Of a stretch of DNA of 64,000 nt, positions 56,005 through 64,000 are shown piece after piece. The DNA is taken from the NCBI RefSeq assembly GCF_002368395.1, contig NZ_AP018254.1, positions 372,001 to 436,000 of the forward strand. Reading direction: 5' to 3'. The notes under the pieces were generated by a model. It searched no databases. It saw nothing but the letters and a program-made list of their open reading frames with translations, and was not told the DNA's origin. Within the stretch, counting starts at the first letter, position 1. Each line of letters starts with the position of its first letter. The stretch is from Calothrix sp. NIES-3974. Its GTDB lineage: Bacteria; Cyanobacteriota; Cyanobacteriia; Cyanobacteriales; Nostocaceae. The position numbers and the translations under genes were made by a program.

Positions 56005-56970
56005 ATGCGGTTTAGTGTGGTAATTACAACCTATCAGCGTTTGGAGTGGTTGCGGAGGGCAATTGATTCGGCCTTAAATCAAACGATTGACTGCCAGGTT
56101 GTGGTGGTGGATGACTGTTCTCAGGATGGTACGGATGAATACATGCGCAATTTATGTACACAGATGCAACAGCGTGGGGAGTCTCGGTTAGTATACCATC
56201 GTAATTCCGTAAATAGGGGACATGCGGCCAGTGTGAATGTGGGAGTGGAAGTAAGTAGTGGGGATTGGATTAAGTTTTTAGATGATGATGATTATTTAGC
56301 ACCGGATTGTTTAGAAAAAATGAGTGACGCGATCGCTCGACATCCGGATGCGGTGATTTGTTCCTGTGTTGCAGCTCAGGTTGACCCGATGGAAACGGAA
56401 ATCAGTCGGACTCCGGTGTTTGGCCCAGGTAGGGCATTCTATGTCCCCCAGGTGGATATCCATTATGCCATGCTGTTGGAGTTATTGCCCTTTGGGACAC
56501 CGGTACAGGTTGCATGTCGTCGTGATGCTTTTTTGAGTACGGGGGGTTGGGATTCGAGTTTGGATACCAATTGTGATGATATCGATTCTTGGATTCGGAT
56601 TGCCCAGTTTGGGGATGCGATTTTTATTAATGAATGTTTGGCTTTTCGGACAATTTGGACTGGTGCATTGAATGCCAAGTTTTCTCTGCAAGACCGTTTG
56701 GATACGAATATTTTGATGAAGAAGAAAATCTACCAGTTGGTAGATGGTATCCATCGTCCGAGAATGCCTAGCTTTGATGCGGTTCGTCTGTATTTACGAT
56801 TGCATTGGTTGATGGTAGCTATCAAAAATCGTAATCTCAGCTATGTACTGGAAATAGTTGATCTCTCGTTACTGTCTTTGACTGCGTGGCGTTTACTGAT
56901 TACTGCTGCGATCGCTCGTCGCTGCCGTCTTCATCATAATTCTATCCGTAAGTTGGTATTGATTGAATAG
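56005..56970 (+). CDS. Glycosyltransferase family 2 (321 aa)
   Basis: The ATG at 56005 is chosen: GGGG lies a few bases upstream and MRFSVVITTYQRLEWLRRAIDSAL is the family start (a TTG at 55990 is also in frame). The GT-A fold carries VVVDDCSQDGTDEY and the metal-binding DDDD motif in WIKFLDDDDYLAPD. An inverting transferase using a nucleotide sugar. It opens a run of sugar-related genes on the plus strand. Confidence 0.93.
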   Translation: MRFSVVITTYQRLEWLRRAIDSALNQTIDCQVVVVDDCSQDGTDEYMRNLCTQMQQRGESRLVYHRNSVNRGHAASVNVGVEVSSGDWIKFLDDDDYLAPDCLEKMSDAIARHPDAVICSCVAAQVDPMETEISRTPVFGPGRAFYVPQVDIHYAMLLELLPFGTPVQVACRRDAFLSTGGWDSSLDTNCDDIDSWIRIAQFGDAIFINECLAFRTIWTGALNAKFSLQDRLDTNILMKKKIYQLVDGIHRPRMPSFDAVRLYLRLHWLMVAIKNRNLSYVLEIVDLSLLSLTAWRLLITAAIARRCRLHHNSIRKLVLIE

Positions 56971-57511
56971 TCTCGGTTACCCGTTGCTCTCTATTGACGC
57001 AATGTATCTGCTGGAATTTATCTGAATTCACCCATAGCTTCATCAAATTTTCATATAAAGTTTCCCATAATACTAAGTGCTAATCCCTGTTTAGGTAGTA
57101 ACATACAGTCAGTATAACAGAGTTAAAAAATAAAAAATTACTGTTCCTTGAGGGTTGGTGCAGCAAACTTAGTATAACTTAGTTTAACTTGGTTAAAGTT
57201 GGCAGAAACTAGCTTCAGCTAGTAATAATTTGCCAAATACGGGAAGTTTAGTCCATCTTAACCCAGGATTAGGTACAAACTATCTATCCATCTCGTGGTG
57301 TACATGGGTAAGTAGGTTGTTGCGCGCTAGCTGTTTTAAAACCTTATTTATGACTGACGAGTGCGCCAGTCATCAAACCTTTTTGTCACCTATTTTTCGC
57401 GGCTAGTTTCAAAATATTATCAATATCTCATTTTCTCCAGAGATGAGAAATCACCTTTGTTTATACATTTACAGGTAATCAACCCTATCAAAAAAATAAT
57501 TGAGGTGCAAA
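56971..57511. other. Spacer with two hairpins, no gene
   Basis: ACTAGC-TTCA-GCTAGT lies at about 57207-57222. ATGACTG/CAGTCAT (57350-57373) forms a stem followed by CAAACCTTTTTGTC, which could be a terminator on the plus strand. The promoter of the next glycosyltransferase, with its SD GAGG, is at the right edge. Confidence 0.45.
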
Positions 57512-58750
57512 ATGGTCAAATTCAGCAGGCGGAAAATTAACGATTTTTATCAACTATTTCAAAAAATATTAGAGCGGTATCAAGACAGAATTGAACGACG
57601 AAGAATTATTACCCTAAAGCCGGAAAAATCATCCATTGGAAATGTTTTAATATCCTATATTACCAAACCATTTTTACCCAATATTACTCCGGAGCAAATT
57701 CGTTCCCATACCCAAATGTGGGAATGCCAGCAAATGGCTCAAACCTTCCTGGATATGGGTTACTGTGTGGATGTAATTAATTTCTATAATGATATATTTA
57801 TCCCCGAAAAAAGATACGATTTCTTTATTGAAACACGCTGGAACCTACAACGGTCTGCACCCTATTTAAATCCAGATTGCATTAAAATATTTCACGCTGA
57901 CACAGCCCATATTCTCTTTCACAACGCCGCCGAAGCCAAAAGACTATTAGACCTACAACAAAGACGAGGAGTCACCCTCGCACCCCGTCGTTTTGAACAA
58001 CCAAACCATGCTTTAGAGCATGCTGATTATGCGATGGTATTGGGTAACGAATTTACCGTTGGTACATATAAATATGCCAACAAACCGATTTATCCTATAT
58101 CTGTCTCGACACCAGTAACTTATCCTTGGAATGAAAGCAAAGATTTTGATAAATGTCGAAAAAACTTCCTATTTTTTAGTAGCGGAGGAATGGTTCACAA
58201 GGGATTAGATTTGGCTTTAGAAGCGTTTGTAGAAATGCCAGATTTTCATCTGACAATTTGCGGACCAGTTGACAAGGAAGATGATTTTGTGAAAGCATAT
58301 TATCGAGAATTATATGAAACAGAAAATATTCATACTGTGGGATGGGTTGATGTCAGCAGCGATAAATTTCAGGAAATTGCTGATAATTGTATAGGTTTAG
58401 TCTATCCATCTTGTTCTGAAGGTCAATCAGGAGCAGTAATTAGCTGTTTACATCAAGGATTAATCCCTATTCTCAGCTATAAATCGGGAGTTACCGTTGA
58501 TAATTTTGGTTTGATTCTTCCTAATTGTTCAATTCCGGCAATTAAACAAGCCGTAAACCGTATTTCCCAGGTGTCAACTGCTGATTTAAAATGGATGTCG
58601 CGCCAAGCTTGGGAATACGCAAGAGCAAATCATACCCAAGAAAGATTTGCCCAAGTCTACAAAGAAACTATTGAGAAAATCCAGCAAAATCATAATTCAC
58701 GGCAATCACTGAATCCTCAAAAACTTCCAGTTGGAGTTAACAGATTTTAG
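57512..58750 (+). CDS. Glycosyltransferase family 1/4-like protein (412 aa)
   Basis: The ATG at 57512 has SD GAGG at the right distance; the frame opens four codons earlier at a TTG. The C-terminal GT-B domain is visible: FLFFSSGGMVHKGLDLALEAFVEMPDFHLTICGP, NIHTVGWVDVSSDKFQEIADNCIGLVYPSCSEGQSGAVISCLHQGLIPI. The N-terminal part is less typical. The last codons, Asn-Arg-Phe-stop (AACAGATTTTAG), run into an ATTTTAG heptamer repeat. Probably acts on a surface polysaccharide. Confidence 0.85.
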   Translation: MVKFSRRKINDFYQLFQKILERYQDRIERRRIITLKPEKSSIGNVLISYITKPFLPNITPEQIRSHTQMWECQQMAQTFLDMGYCVDVINFYNDIFIPEKRYDFFIETRWNLQRSAPYLNPDCIKIFHADTAHILFHNAAEAKRLLDLQQRRGVTLAPRRFEQPNHALEHADYAMVLGNEFTVGTYKYANKPIYPISVSTPVTYPWNESKDFDKCRKNFLFFSSGGMVHKGLDLALEAFVEMPDFHLTICGPVDKEDDFVKAYYRELYETENIHTVGWVDVSSDKFQEIADNCIGLVYPSCSEGQSGAVISCLHQGLIPILSYKSGVTVDNFGLILPNCSIPAIKQAVNRISQVSTADLKWMSRQAWEYARANHTQERFAQVYKETIEKIQQNHNSRQSLNPQKLPVGVNRF

Positions 58751-58799
58751 ATTAGATTTTGGATATCTTGGATATTATAGAAACACAGGTAAATATCCC

Positions 58800-59729
58800 A
58801 TGCATTTTCTAGTTACAGGTGGTGCGGGTTTTATTGGTTCCCATTTGACTGAGGTATTACTGGAGCAAGGTCATCGAGTCACAGTTATTGATAACCTATC
58901 CACTGGGTCAATCAATAATCTACCGCAACACCCCAGTTTACAGTTTATCCGCAAAGATATTCTCGATTGTCAAACAACAGATTTTGATGAGAAAATTGAT
59001 GGAATAGCCCATTTGGCAGCTTGTCCTTCGGTGACGGAATCTTGGTTAAAGCCCCGTTCAGCCCATGATCACAATTTATCAGCCACAATGGCTGTAATTG
59101 AGCTATGTCGGGATTTAAACATACCCAGACTGGTATTTGCTAGTTCTGCTGCGGTATACGGAAATCAAACCACCTTACCGATATATGAAGATTTAACTCT
59201 CAAACCCCTTTCCCCCTACGGTTTGCAAAAACTAGTCAGCGAACAGTACGCCAATTTATTTAGCCAGAATTTAGGGTTTTCCTTTGTGGGTTTACGGTTT
59301 TTTAACGTTTATGGTCCAAGACAATTACCCAATTCCCAGTATTCCGGGGTAATTTCGATTTTTAGTGCGGCCATGAAACAGGGATTGCCCATTACAATTT
59401 ACGGAGATGGTAGTCAGACAAGGGATTTTGTCTTCGTCAAGGATGTGGCGATCGCATGTTCCCAAGCTTTAACGACAGAATTGTCCCCAGGTACTTGTAT
59501 TAGTTGCAATATCGGAACCGGGAAATCCACTTCTCTAAGGGAATTAGTCATCACCCTCAATGAACTATTTCCCCAATGGTCAGCAGGTACAAGTTTTGCC
59601 GAACCGAGAATCGGAGATATCCCCCACTCCCTTGCGGATATTTCTAAAGCCAATTCCTACTTGGGTTTCTTCCCCCAGTATTCCCTCAGTCAGGGTTTGA
59701 AATTACTAATTGAGTCCTGGGAAAATTAG
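58800..59729 (+). CDS. NAD-dependent sugar epimerase/dehydratase (GalE-like, 309 aa)
   Basis: An extended SDR protein: MHFLVTGGAGFIGSHLTEVLLEQGHRVTVIDNLSTG carries the GxxGxxG NAD site, with FASSAAVYG and the catalytic YGLQK (Y-x3-K). RFFNVYGPRQ and TRDFVFVKDVA are typical of UDP-glucose 4-epimerase-like enzymes. The start is set at the conserved MHFLVTGG, 50 bp after the preceding gene. Supplies a nucleotide sugar to the adjacent transferases. Confidence 0.93.
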   Translation: MHFLVTGGAGFIGSHLTEVLLEQGHRVTVIDNLSTGSINNLPQHPSLQFIRKDILDCQTTDFDEKIDGIAHLAACPSVTESWLKPRSAHDHNLSATMAVIELCRDLNIPRLVFASSAAVYGNQTTLPIYEDLTLKPLSPYGLQKLVSEQYANLFSQNLGFSFVGLRFFNVYGPRQLPNSQYSGVISIFSAAMKQGLPITIYGDGSQTRDFVFVKDVAIACSQALTTELSPGTCISCNIGTGKSTSLRELVITLNELFPQWSAGTSFAEPRIGDIPHSLADISKANSYLGFFPQYSLSQGLKLLIESWEN

Positions 59730-59846
59730 CTAGGGAGTCGGGAGTCGGAGTAGACCACTTTCACGGGTTTTGGTGTAATCCTTACGTGATGGCTATTCCT
59801 AAGTCCCCACCTCCAACTCTCTGTATTTCAAGTGAGTAAACACACC

Positions 59847-60023
59847 TTAGAGGATGATTGGAAAGTATTAATTATCACTATTTTGATTATCGTCCTGACT
59901 CTGGACATGGCCTTATAAAGCTAATTTTTCCTTCGAGAGTACAGACGCGACATGTCGCGTCTCTTCCTATTCCCAAAAACAATAATTCAAGTATTAAAAA
60001 TGACTTTTTAAACAACCTTCTAG
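59847..60023. mobile_element. MITE-like element, AGAGGATGWTTGG ends, copy C
   Basis: The left end TTAGAGGATGATTGGAAAGT and the right end GACTTTTTAAACAACCTTCTAG are inverted repeats (177 bp). It carries the dyad AGACGCGACATGTCGCGTCT (59943-59962). Its middle is diverged from copies A and B. It separates the epimerase and the beta-propeller gene. Confidence 0.8.
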
Positions 60024-60093
60024 AATCCTACTCCCCAGTCTCAAGCAATTCATTAAAAAATCAAAAATAACTTTCCGTAACCAAAAAACCAAA

Positions 60094-61050
60094 ATGAGTA
60101 TTGTGAAATCAGTCATCAAAAAATCAATTAAACCCTTAGTATACAGCTTACCTCCCAAGTTGTTAAATCAACTTCCCATTGGATTACCAGATAAAGCATT
60201 ACAATGGTCGATTGGTATCTACACAGGTTCATCGCCTTTTGATTTAAAATCACCACCAGACATCAAAAATCCCGTTTTAAGTCGTCGGGATGTGACGGAT
60301 GTCCGCGCTGGATTTATTGCCGATCCCTTCATGATTCAGGTGGAGCAAACCTGGTATATGTTTTTTGAAGTTTTTAATAATGAAACCTCCCGTGGTGAAA
60401 TTGGATTAGCCACCAGTCCCGATGGAAGAAAATGGAAATACGAAAAAATCGTGATCGCCGAACCATTTCACCTTTCCTATCCCCATGTATTTGAGTGGAT
60501 GGGAGAATATTATCTGATTCCAGAAAGTTTTGAAGCTAAATCAATTCGTTTATATAAAGCCTCAAAATTTCCCACCCATTGGCAATTTGTCGGTAATTTG
60601 ATGAGTGGAGGTATTTTTTTAGATGCTTCCCTAATTCGCTATGCTGACAAGTGGTGGCTATTTACGGAAACAAACCCAGAACATAAATACGACACCCTCC
60701 GATTGTTTTATGCTGACGAATTACTGGGAAATTGGCAGGAACATCCCTTAAGTCCAATAATTCAAGGTAATGGTCATATAGCTAGACCCGCTGGTCGAGT
60801 GATTATGCATAATCATCAAATCATTCGCTATACTCAAGATTGCGACCCAGATTATGGTATTCAAGTGCGAGCTTTCGCCATTGACGAATTATCCACCACC
60901 ACCTATCACGAACAAGAAGTTTCACCTCATCCGGTGTTAGTCCCCAGTGGTCAAGGGTGGAATGGTTCGGGTATGCACCATCTTGACCCTCACCAACTTC
61001 ATGATGGCACATGGATTGCTTGTGTGGATGGTCGAGTGTTAGTGGCATAA
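60094..61050 (+). CDS. Five-bladed beta-propeller protein of the GH43-like / GINT1 N-terminal type (318 aa)
   Basis: The blades are marked by repeated aromatic/Asp motifs: RAGFIADPFMIQVEQTWYMFFEVFNNETSRGEIGLATSPDGRKWKYE, LSYPHVFEWMGEYYLIPES, FLDASLIRYADKWWLFTETN and IARPAGRVIMHNHQIIRYTQDC. This fold is seen in glycosidases of clan GH-F and in the N-terminal domain of plant glucosamine inositolphosphorylceramide transferase. It stands in a polysaccharide gene run and probably acts on or transfers a sugar. The specificity is unknown. Confidence 0.8.
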   Translation: MSIVKSVIKKSIKPLVYSLPPKLLNQLPIGLPDKALQWSIGIYTGSSPFDLKSPPDIKNPVLSRRDVTDVRAGFIADPFMIQVEQTWYMFFEVFNNETSRGEIGLATSPDGRKWKYEKIVIAEPFHLSYPHVFEWMGEYYLIPESFEAKSIRLYKASKFPTHWQFVGNLMSGGIFLDASLIRYADKWWLFTETNPEHKYDTLRLFYADELLGNWQEHPLSPIIQGNGHIARPAGRVIMHNHQIIRYTQDCDPDYGIQVRAFAIDELSTTTYHEQEVSPHPVLVPSGQGWNGSGMHHLDPHQLHDGTWIACVDGRVLVA

Positions 61051-61079
61051 TCTTCCCCAAAAAATCCTCACACTGTTAC

Positions 61080-62390
61080 ATGCAAATTGATGCTATCCTC
61101 AAGCCTTTTCAACGATTTGGCGTTCATTTGGGACTCCAACGCATTCATAGCCTACTATCAGCGTTAGCTAATCCCCACCATCGAGTTCCCATTATTCACG
61201 TAGCTGGAAGTAATGGCAAAGGTTCCGTATGTGCCTATCTTTCTGCTACCCTGACGGCGGCAGGGTATAAAACCGGACGCTACACCTCCCCCCATTTAAT
61301 CGATTGGAATGAACGGATTTGTATCAACGAGCAACCGATTTCCCCAGTGGATTTGTCGCGAGTTTTGGAGCAGGTGAGAAAAGCGACACCAGAAAACGGG
61401 GAATCACCAACCCAATTTGAAGTGATTACGGCTGCTGCTTGGCTATATTTTGCCCAGCAGCAGGTTGATATTGCGGTGATTGAGGTGGGTTTGGGGGGAA
61501 GGTTAGATGCAACGAATGTGGTTGATAATCCCTTAGTATCAGTAATTACATCTATTAGCCGGGAACATTGGCAGCAATTGGGACCAACGGTGGCGGATAT
61601 TGCTAGGGAAAAGGCTGGTATAATTAAACCTGGTTGTCCGGTGGTGGTGGGACAATTACCGGATGATGCTAAAGGGATAGTAGAGATTCGAGGGAAGGAG
61701 TTAAATTGTCCGATTTATACACCTTTACCGGGGGAATTAGTCAATGGTAGTGAAGGGGAGTATCTGGTTCGGGTCAAATCTTTGTTTAGTTTCGAGGAGA
61801 TAACCTATCCTTTGGTTTTAAATGGGCAGATTCAACTAAGTAATTCTGCCTTAGCGGTGGCAACTTTGGAAATACTACAGCAGCAAGGTTGGGATAAAAT
61901 TAATAGGGCAACCATTGCCCAGGGAATGGGTCAAGCGAAATGGCCAGGACGGATGCAATGGTTAGATTGGCCAATTCAGAATAGCTCTAGCTTCAGAAAA
62001 ATTTTAGTGGATGGAGCTCATAATCCAGACGCAGCTAGGGTTTTACGGGATTATATTGATTCTTTAGTGGTTCCCCATGTGACTTGGGTCATGGGGATGT
62101 TAAGTACTAAAGAGCATCGGGAGGTTTTTAAAAACCTCTTGCGATCGCACGACCAATTATATCTAGTACCAGTTCCTGACCACAGTTCTGCTCAACCGAT
62201 CGATTTACAGCAGTTGGCTTTACAGGTGTGTCCAGATTTACGGGATTGTCAGGTGTTTGATGATTGTAGGGAGGCTTTAAATCATGCTTGTAGTGATTCC
62301 GGTGAGGATACAGGGAATTTGGTCGTGCTATGCGGTTCCCTGTATTTGATTGGGAATTTGTTACGGAATTATCGCAGGGAACAGATTTGA
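61080..62390 (+). CDS. folC: Folylpolyglutamate synthase / dihydrofolate synthase
   Basis: A Mur-ligase-type enzyme adding glutamate to folates. The start is set at MQIDAILKPFQRFGVHLGLQRI (61080), 29 bp after the propeller gene. P-loop: HVAGSNGKGSVCAYL; then GRYTSPHLIDWNERICIN, EVGLGGRLDATNVV, HWQQLGPTVADIAREKAGIIK, VDGAHNPDAARVL. 436 aa, complete. Confidence 0.96.
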   Translation: MQIDAILKPFQRFGVHLGLQRIHSLLSALANPHHRVPIIHVAGSNGKGSVCAYLSATLTAAGYKTGRYTSPHLIDWNERICINEQPISPVDLSRVLEQVRKATPENGESPTQFEVITAAAWLYFAQQQVDIAVIEVGLGGRLDATNVVDNPLVSVITSISREHWQQLGPTVADIAREKAGIIKPGCPVVVGQLPDDAKGIVEIRGKELNCPIYTPLPGELVNGSEGEYLVRVKSLFSFEEITYPLVLNGQIQLSNSALAVATLEILQQQGWDKINRATIAQGMGQAKWPGRMQWLDWPIQNSSSFRKILVDGAHNPDAARVLRDYIDSLVVPHVTWVMGMLSTKEHREVFKNLLRSHDQLYLVPVPDHSSAQPIDLQQLALQVCPDLRDCQVFDDCREALNHACSDSGEDTGNLVVLCGSLYLIGNLLRNYRREQI

Positions 62391-62445
62391 TGTATTCCTG
62401 AATCGGAATGTGAATCGAAAATTTAACATTGTGACGTTGCATTGT

Positions 62446-62473
62446 GTAGAGACGCGATATATCGCGTCTCTAC
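62446..62473. repeat. Complete 28-bp dispersed palindrome downstream of folC
   Basis: A perfect palindrome with the core AGACGCGATATATCGCGTCT and outer GTAG/CTAC arms, between the convergent folC and ABC-binding-protein genes. In both directions it could end transcripts. It is the most complete copy of this dyad family in the window. Confidence 0.85.
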
Positions 62474-62556
62474 AATGATTTTGGTTTGAATACAAAATGT
62501 AGGCAAATATAATTCATGCCCAAATTCAACAACACCGTTTTTTCTAATCCAAAATC

Positions 62557-63861
62557 CTACGTTCGACTATTCCATTCCGACTCCGCATCCGCGATCGCTT
62601 GTTCAATGGTTTTTTTGTCTAACATGGCAGCTTGCAGATTTTCGTAGATAGCTTTTTGCAACAGTTTAATGTCCTTGAGGGTGGGTTTGAGAACTTCTGC
62701 TTGCTTGAGTTGTTCTGCACTGTTGATTCTAGCTTGATCAAGGGTGGTGGGGTTCGGTGGTAATTGTTTGAAATAGGGGTCTTCCAGGGATGCAATGGTG
62801 GAAGGTAACACATTTGCAGCCTTGGCAAATTCTAATTGATTTTGAGCATTGGTAATAAATAAGGCAAATTTTAACGCCGCATCCGGGTTTTTACTGTCAC
62901 GGGGCACAACTATATTCATCACTGCGACATTTTTCTTACCCGTATCTCCACTGATTTGGGGTGCGGTTTGGGATGCCTTAGCTACATTCGGAGCGTTTTT
63001 CTCGATTTGACGGAGAAATTCGGGCCCTGATGTTAAAAATGCCGTTTGTCCTGCCTGATATAACTGAATTCCTTGTCGATGCCCTTTTGTTAAAGCTTCC
63101 CTGGGTAATAATCCTTGTTTGTATAAATTTACCCAATATGTAAAAGCAGCCTTCCCAGCAGGGGAATTAAAGGCAGCCTTACCCTGGTCATCAACTAGAT
63201 CCACACCCATCTGCACAAAGGATTCTAACACTTCTCCGGAATCCTGCGGTACAAAAGTGGCAAAAAAAGCATATTTTCCGGTTTTTTCGCGAATTTCTTT
63301 GGCAACCTGTGCAAGTTCTGCGTAAGTTTTGGGTACTTTATCTATACCAGCCTGTTTCAGTAAATCGGTGTTATAAATGGTTAGCCGGGTGGTGAGATAC
63401 CAGGGAATACCGTAACTCCGACCATTGAGGGTGCTGGCTTTCCAAATGTTAGGTAAATAGGAGGAACGGACTTCATCGCTAATCTTTGTATCTAGGTCTA
63501 GCCAAGCATTGCGACCAGCTAATTGGGAAGCAAAATCGGGATTTAGGTTAACCACATCCGGTGGCGTTTTGGCGGAAACAGCTGTTAAAATTTTGTTTTC
63601 CATGCCATCCCAGGGAACATCAACCCAGTTTACCTTTATACCTTGATTTTCCTTTTCAAAGGCAGCGATCGCAGTTTGAAAATAGTCAGTAAATTGGGGT
63701 TTGAGGGCCATTGTCCAAAACTCAATTTGACCGGAGTTAGAACTGGTGGAAGCCTGATTATTGGTATTGCTTTGGGGATTACTACAACTGACAATCCAGG
63801 TTGTAAAGATGCCTAACAATGCCCAAATTGTCATGCGTCGAAATTGTCGGATTTGTATCAT
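62557..63861 (-). CDS. ABC transporter sugar-binding lipoprotein (434 aa)
   Basis: Lipoprotein signal (MTIWALLGIFTTWIVSC, lipobox IVSC) after a short basic start, then an extracellular solute-binding family 1 (MalE/UgpB-like) fold: IEFWTMALKPQFTDYFQTAIAAFEKENQGIKVNWVDVPWDGMENKILTAVSAKTPPDVVNLNPDFASQLA. It delivers a sugar or glycoside to an ABC importer. The permease genes are not inside the window; they may lie beyond its right edge or elsewhere. Substrate unknown. Confidence 0.9.
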   Translation of the reverse strand: MIQIRQFRRMTIWALLGIFTTWIVSCSNPQSNTNNQASTSSNSGQIEFWTMALKPQFTDYFQTAIAAFEKENQGIKVNWVDVPWDGMENKILTAVSAKTPPDVVNLNPDFASQLAGRNAWLDLDTKISDEVRSSYLPNIWKASTLNGRSYGIPWYLTTRLTIYNTDLLKQAGIDKVPKTYAELAQVAKEIREKTGKYAFFATFVPQDSGEVLESFVQMGVDLVDDQGKAAFNSPAGKAAFTYWVNLYKQGLLPREALTKGHRQGIQLYQAGQTAFLTSGPEFLRQIEKNAPNVAKASQTAPQISGDTGKKNVAVMNIVVPRDSKNPDAALKFALFITNAQNQLEFAKAANVLPSTIASLEDPYFKQLPPNPTTLDQARINSAEQLKQAEVLKPTLKDIKLLQKAIYENLQAAMLDKKTIEQAIADAESEWNSRT

Positions 63862-64000
63862 GGCGTTTGTGATTTATTTAACAAAAATGGGGTGAAGTAC
63901 TGATGTGGAATTTTCGTGATTATAAGCTCAACGAATTACTTCGTGGCAAGTGAAGTTTTTTATGATCGATTAGATGAACTGAAATTAATTGAGCAAATTT
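63862..64000. promoter_or_regulatory. Upstream region of the ABC binding-protein gene
   Basis: 139 bp of AT-rich sequence at the window edge, presumably holding the promoter of the minus-strand gene. No clear motif or second gene is seen. Confidence 0.3.

Noticed and set aside
59858-60070. 70-aa frame downstream of the epimerase gene
   Set aside because: It lies almost wholly inside a MITE-like element.

Overview
The window is chromosomal DNA of a filamentous, Nostocales-type cyanobacterium. The support is: dense HIP1 octamers (GCGATCGC) inside and outside genes; heptamer short tandem repeats of the ATTTTGG/ATTTTAG and GGGAGTA types; an L19/tRNA-Trp/SecE/NusG/L11/L1/L10/L7-L12 block in the usual cyanobacterial order; a mycosporine-like amino acid (MAA) cluster; and many cyanobacterial protein families. 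I cannot name the genus.

Layout: (1) 0.2-5.7 kb: a TPR protein and an outer-membrane beta-barrel protein in an overlapping pair, with a divergent putative lipoprotein. (2) 6.2-8.1 kb: a PP2C phosphatase with a zinc ribbon and a kinase-like N-terminus, flanked on both sides by expanded palindromic repeat arrays. (3) 8.4-12.2 kb: MATE transporter, MetF, TrpS. (4) 12.4-13.6 kb: three bacteriocin-like double-glycine precursor genes behind a 16-bp palindrome, with a strong terminator after the third. (5) 15.4-21.1 kb: MAA genes mysA-mysB-mysC-mysD on the minus strand, interrupted by repeat-rich spacers, then a 1.9-kb gene-free stretch. (6) 23-28.2 kb: GlgA, HemC, a C-type lectin/FG-GAP protein. 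(7) 29-33.3 kb: a LysR regulator divergent from a four-gene envelope/TPR cluster. (8) 33.4-44.4 kb: HisC, PurT with a pentapeptide protein, an FGE-like pseudogene, a HAD/membrane fusion, a ferredoxin, a DUF697 GTPase, a YdeI-like protein, an atypical PhoA-type alkaline phosphatase and a DUF1350 hydrolase. (9) 44.9-51 kb: two MscS paralogues and hypotheticals. (10) 51.4-55.9 kb: ribosomal/secretion/transcription operon with tRNA-Trp. (11) 56-61 kb: glycosyltransferases, sugar epimerase and a beta-propeller protein, probably for surface polysaccharide. (12) 61-63.9 kb: FolC and a sugar-binding ABC lipoprotein.

What stands out most is the non-coding layer. About 18 copies of one dyad (AGAC - variable self-complementary core - GTCT) sit in the spacers, and they are nested inside at least four different MITE-like families whose terminal inverted repeats differ. 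In three places part of the dyad has been multiplied head to tail, ending in one complete palindrome. Heptamer repeats also reach into genes: they supply the last codons and stop of three CDSs and directly abut the start codons of mysB and mysD. One repeat forms an in-frame linker in mysC. The best protein-level candidates for something new are the split barrel/TPR export pair, the orphan bacteriocin-like precursors, the LysR-linked four-gene cluster, and the alkaline phosphatase lacking the three canonical histidine metal ligands.
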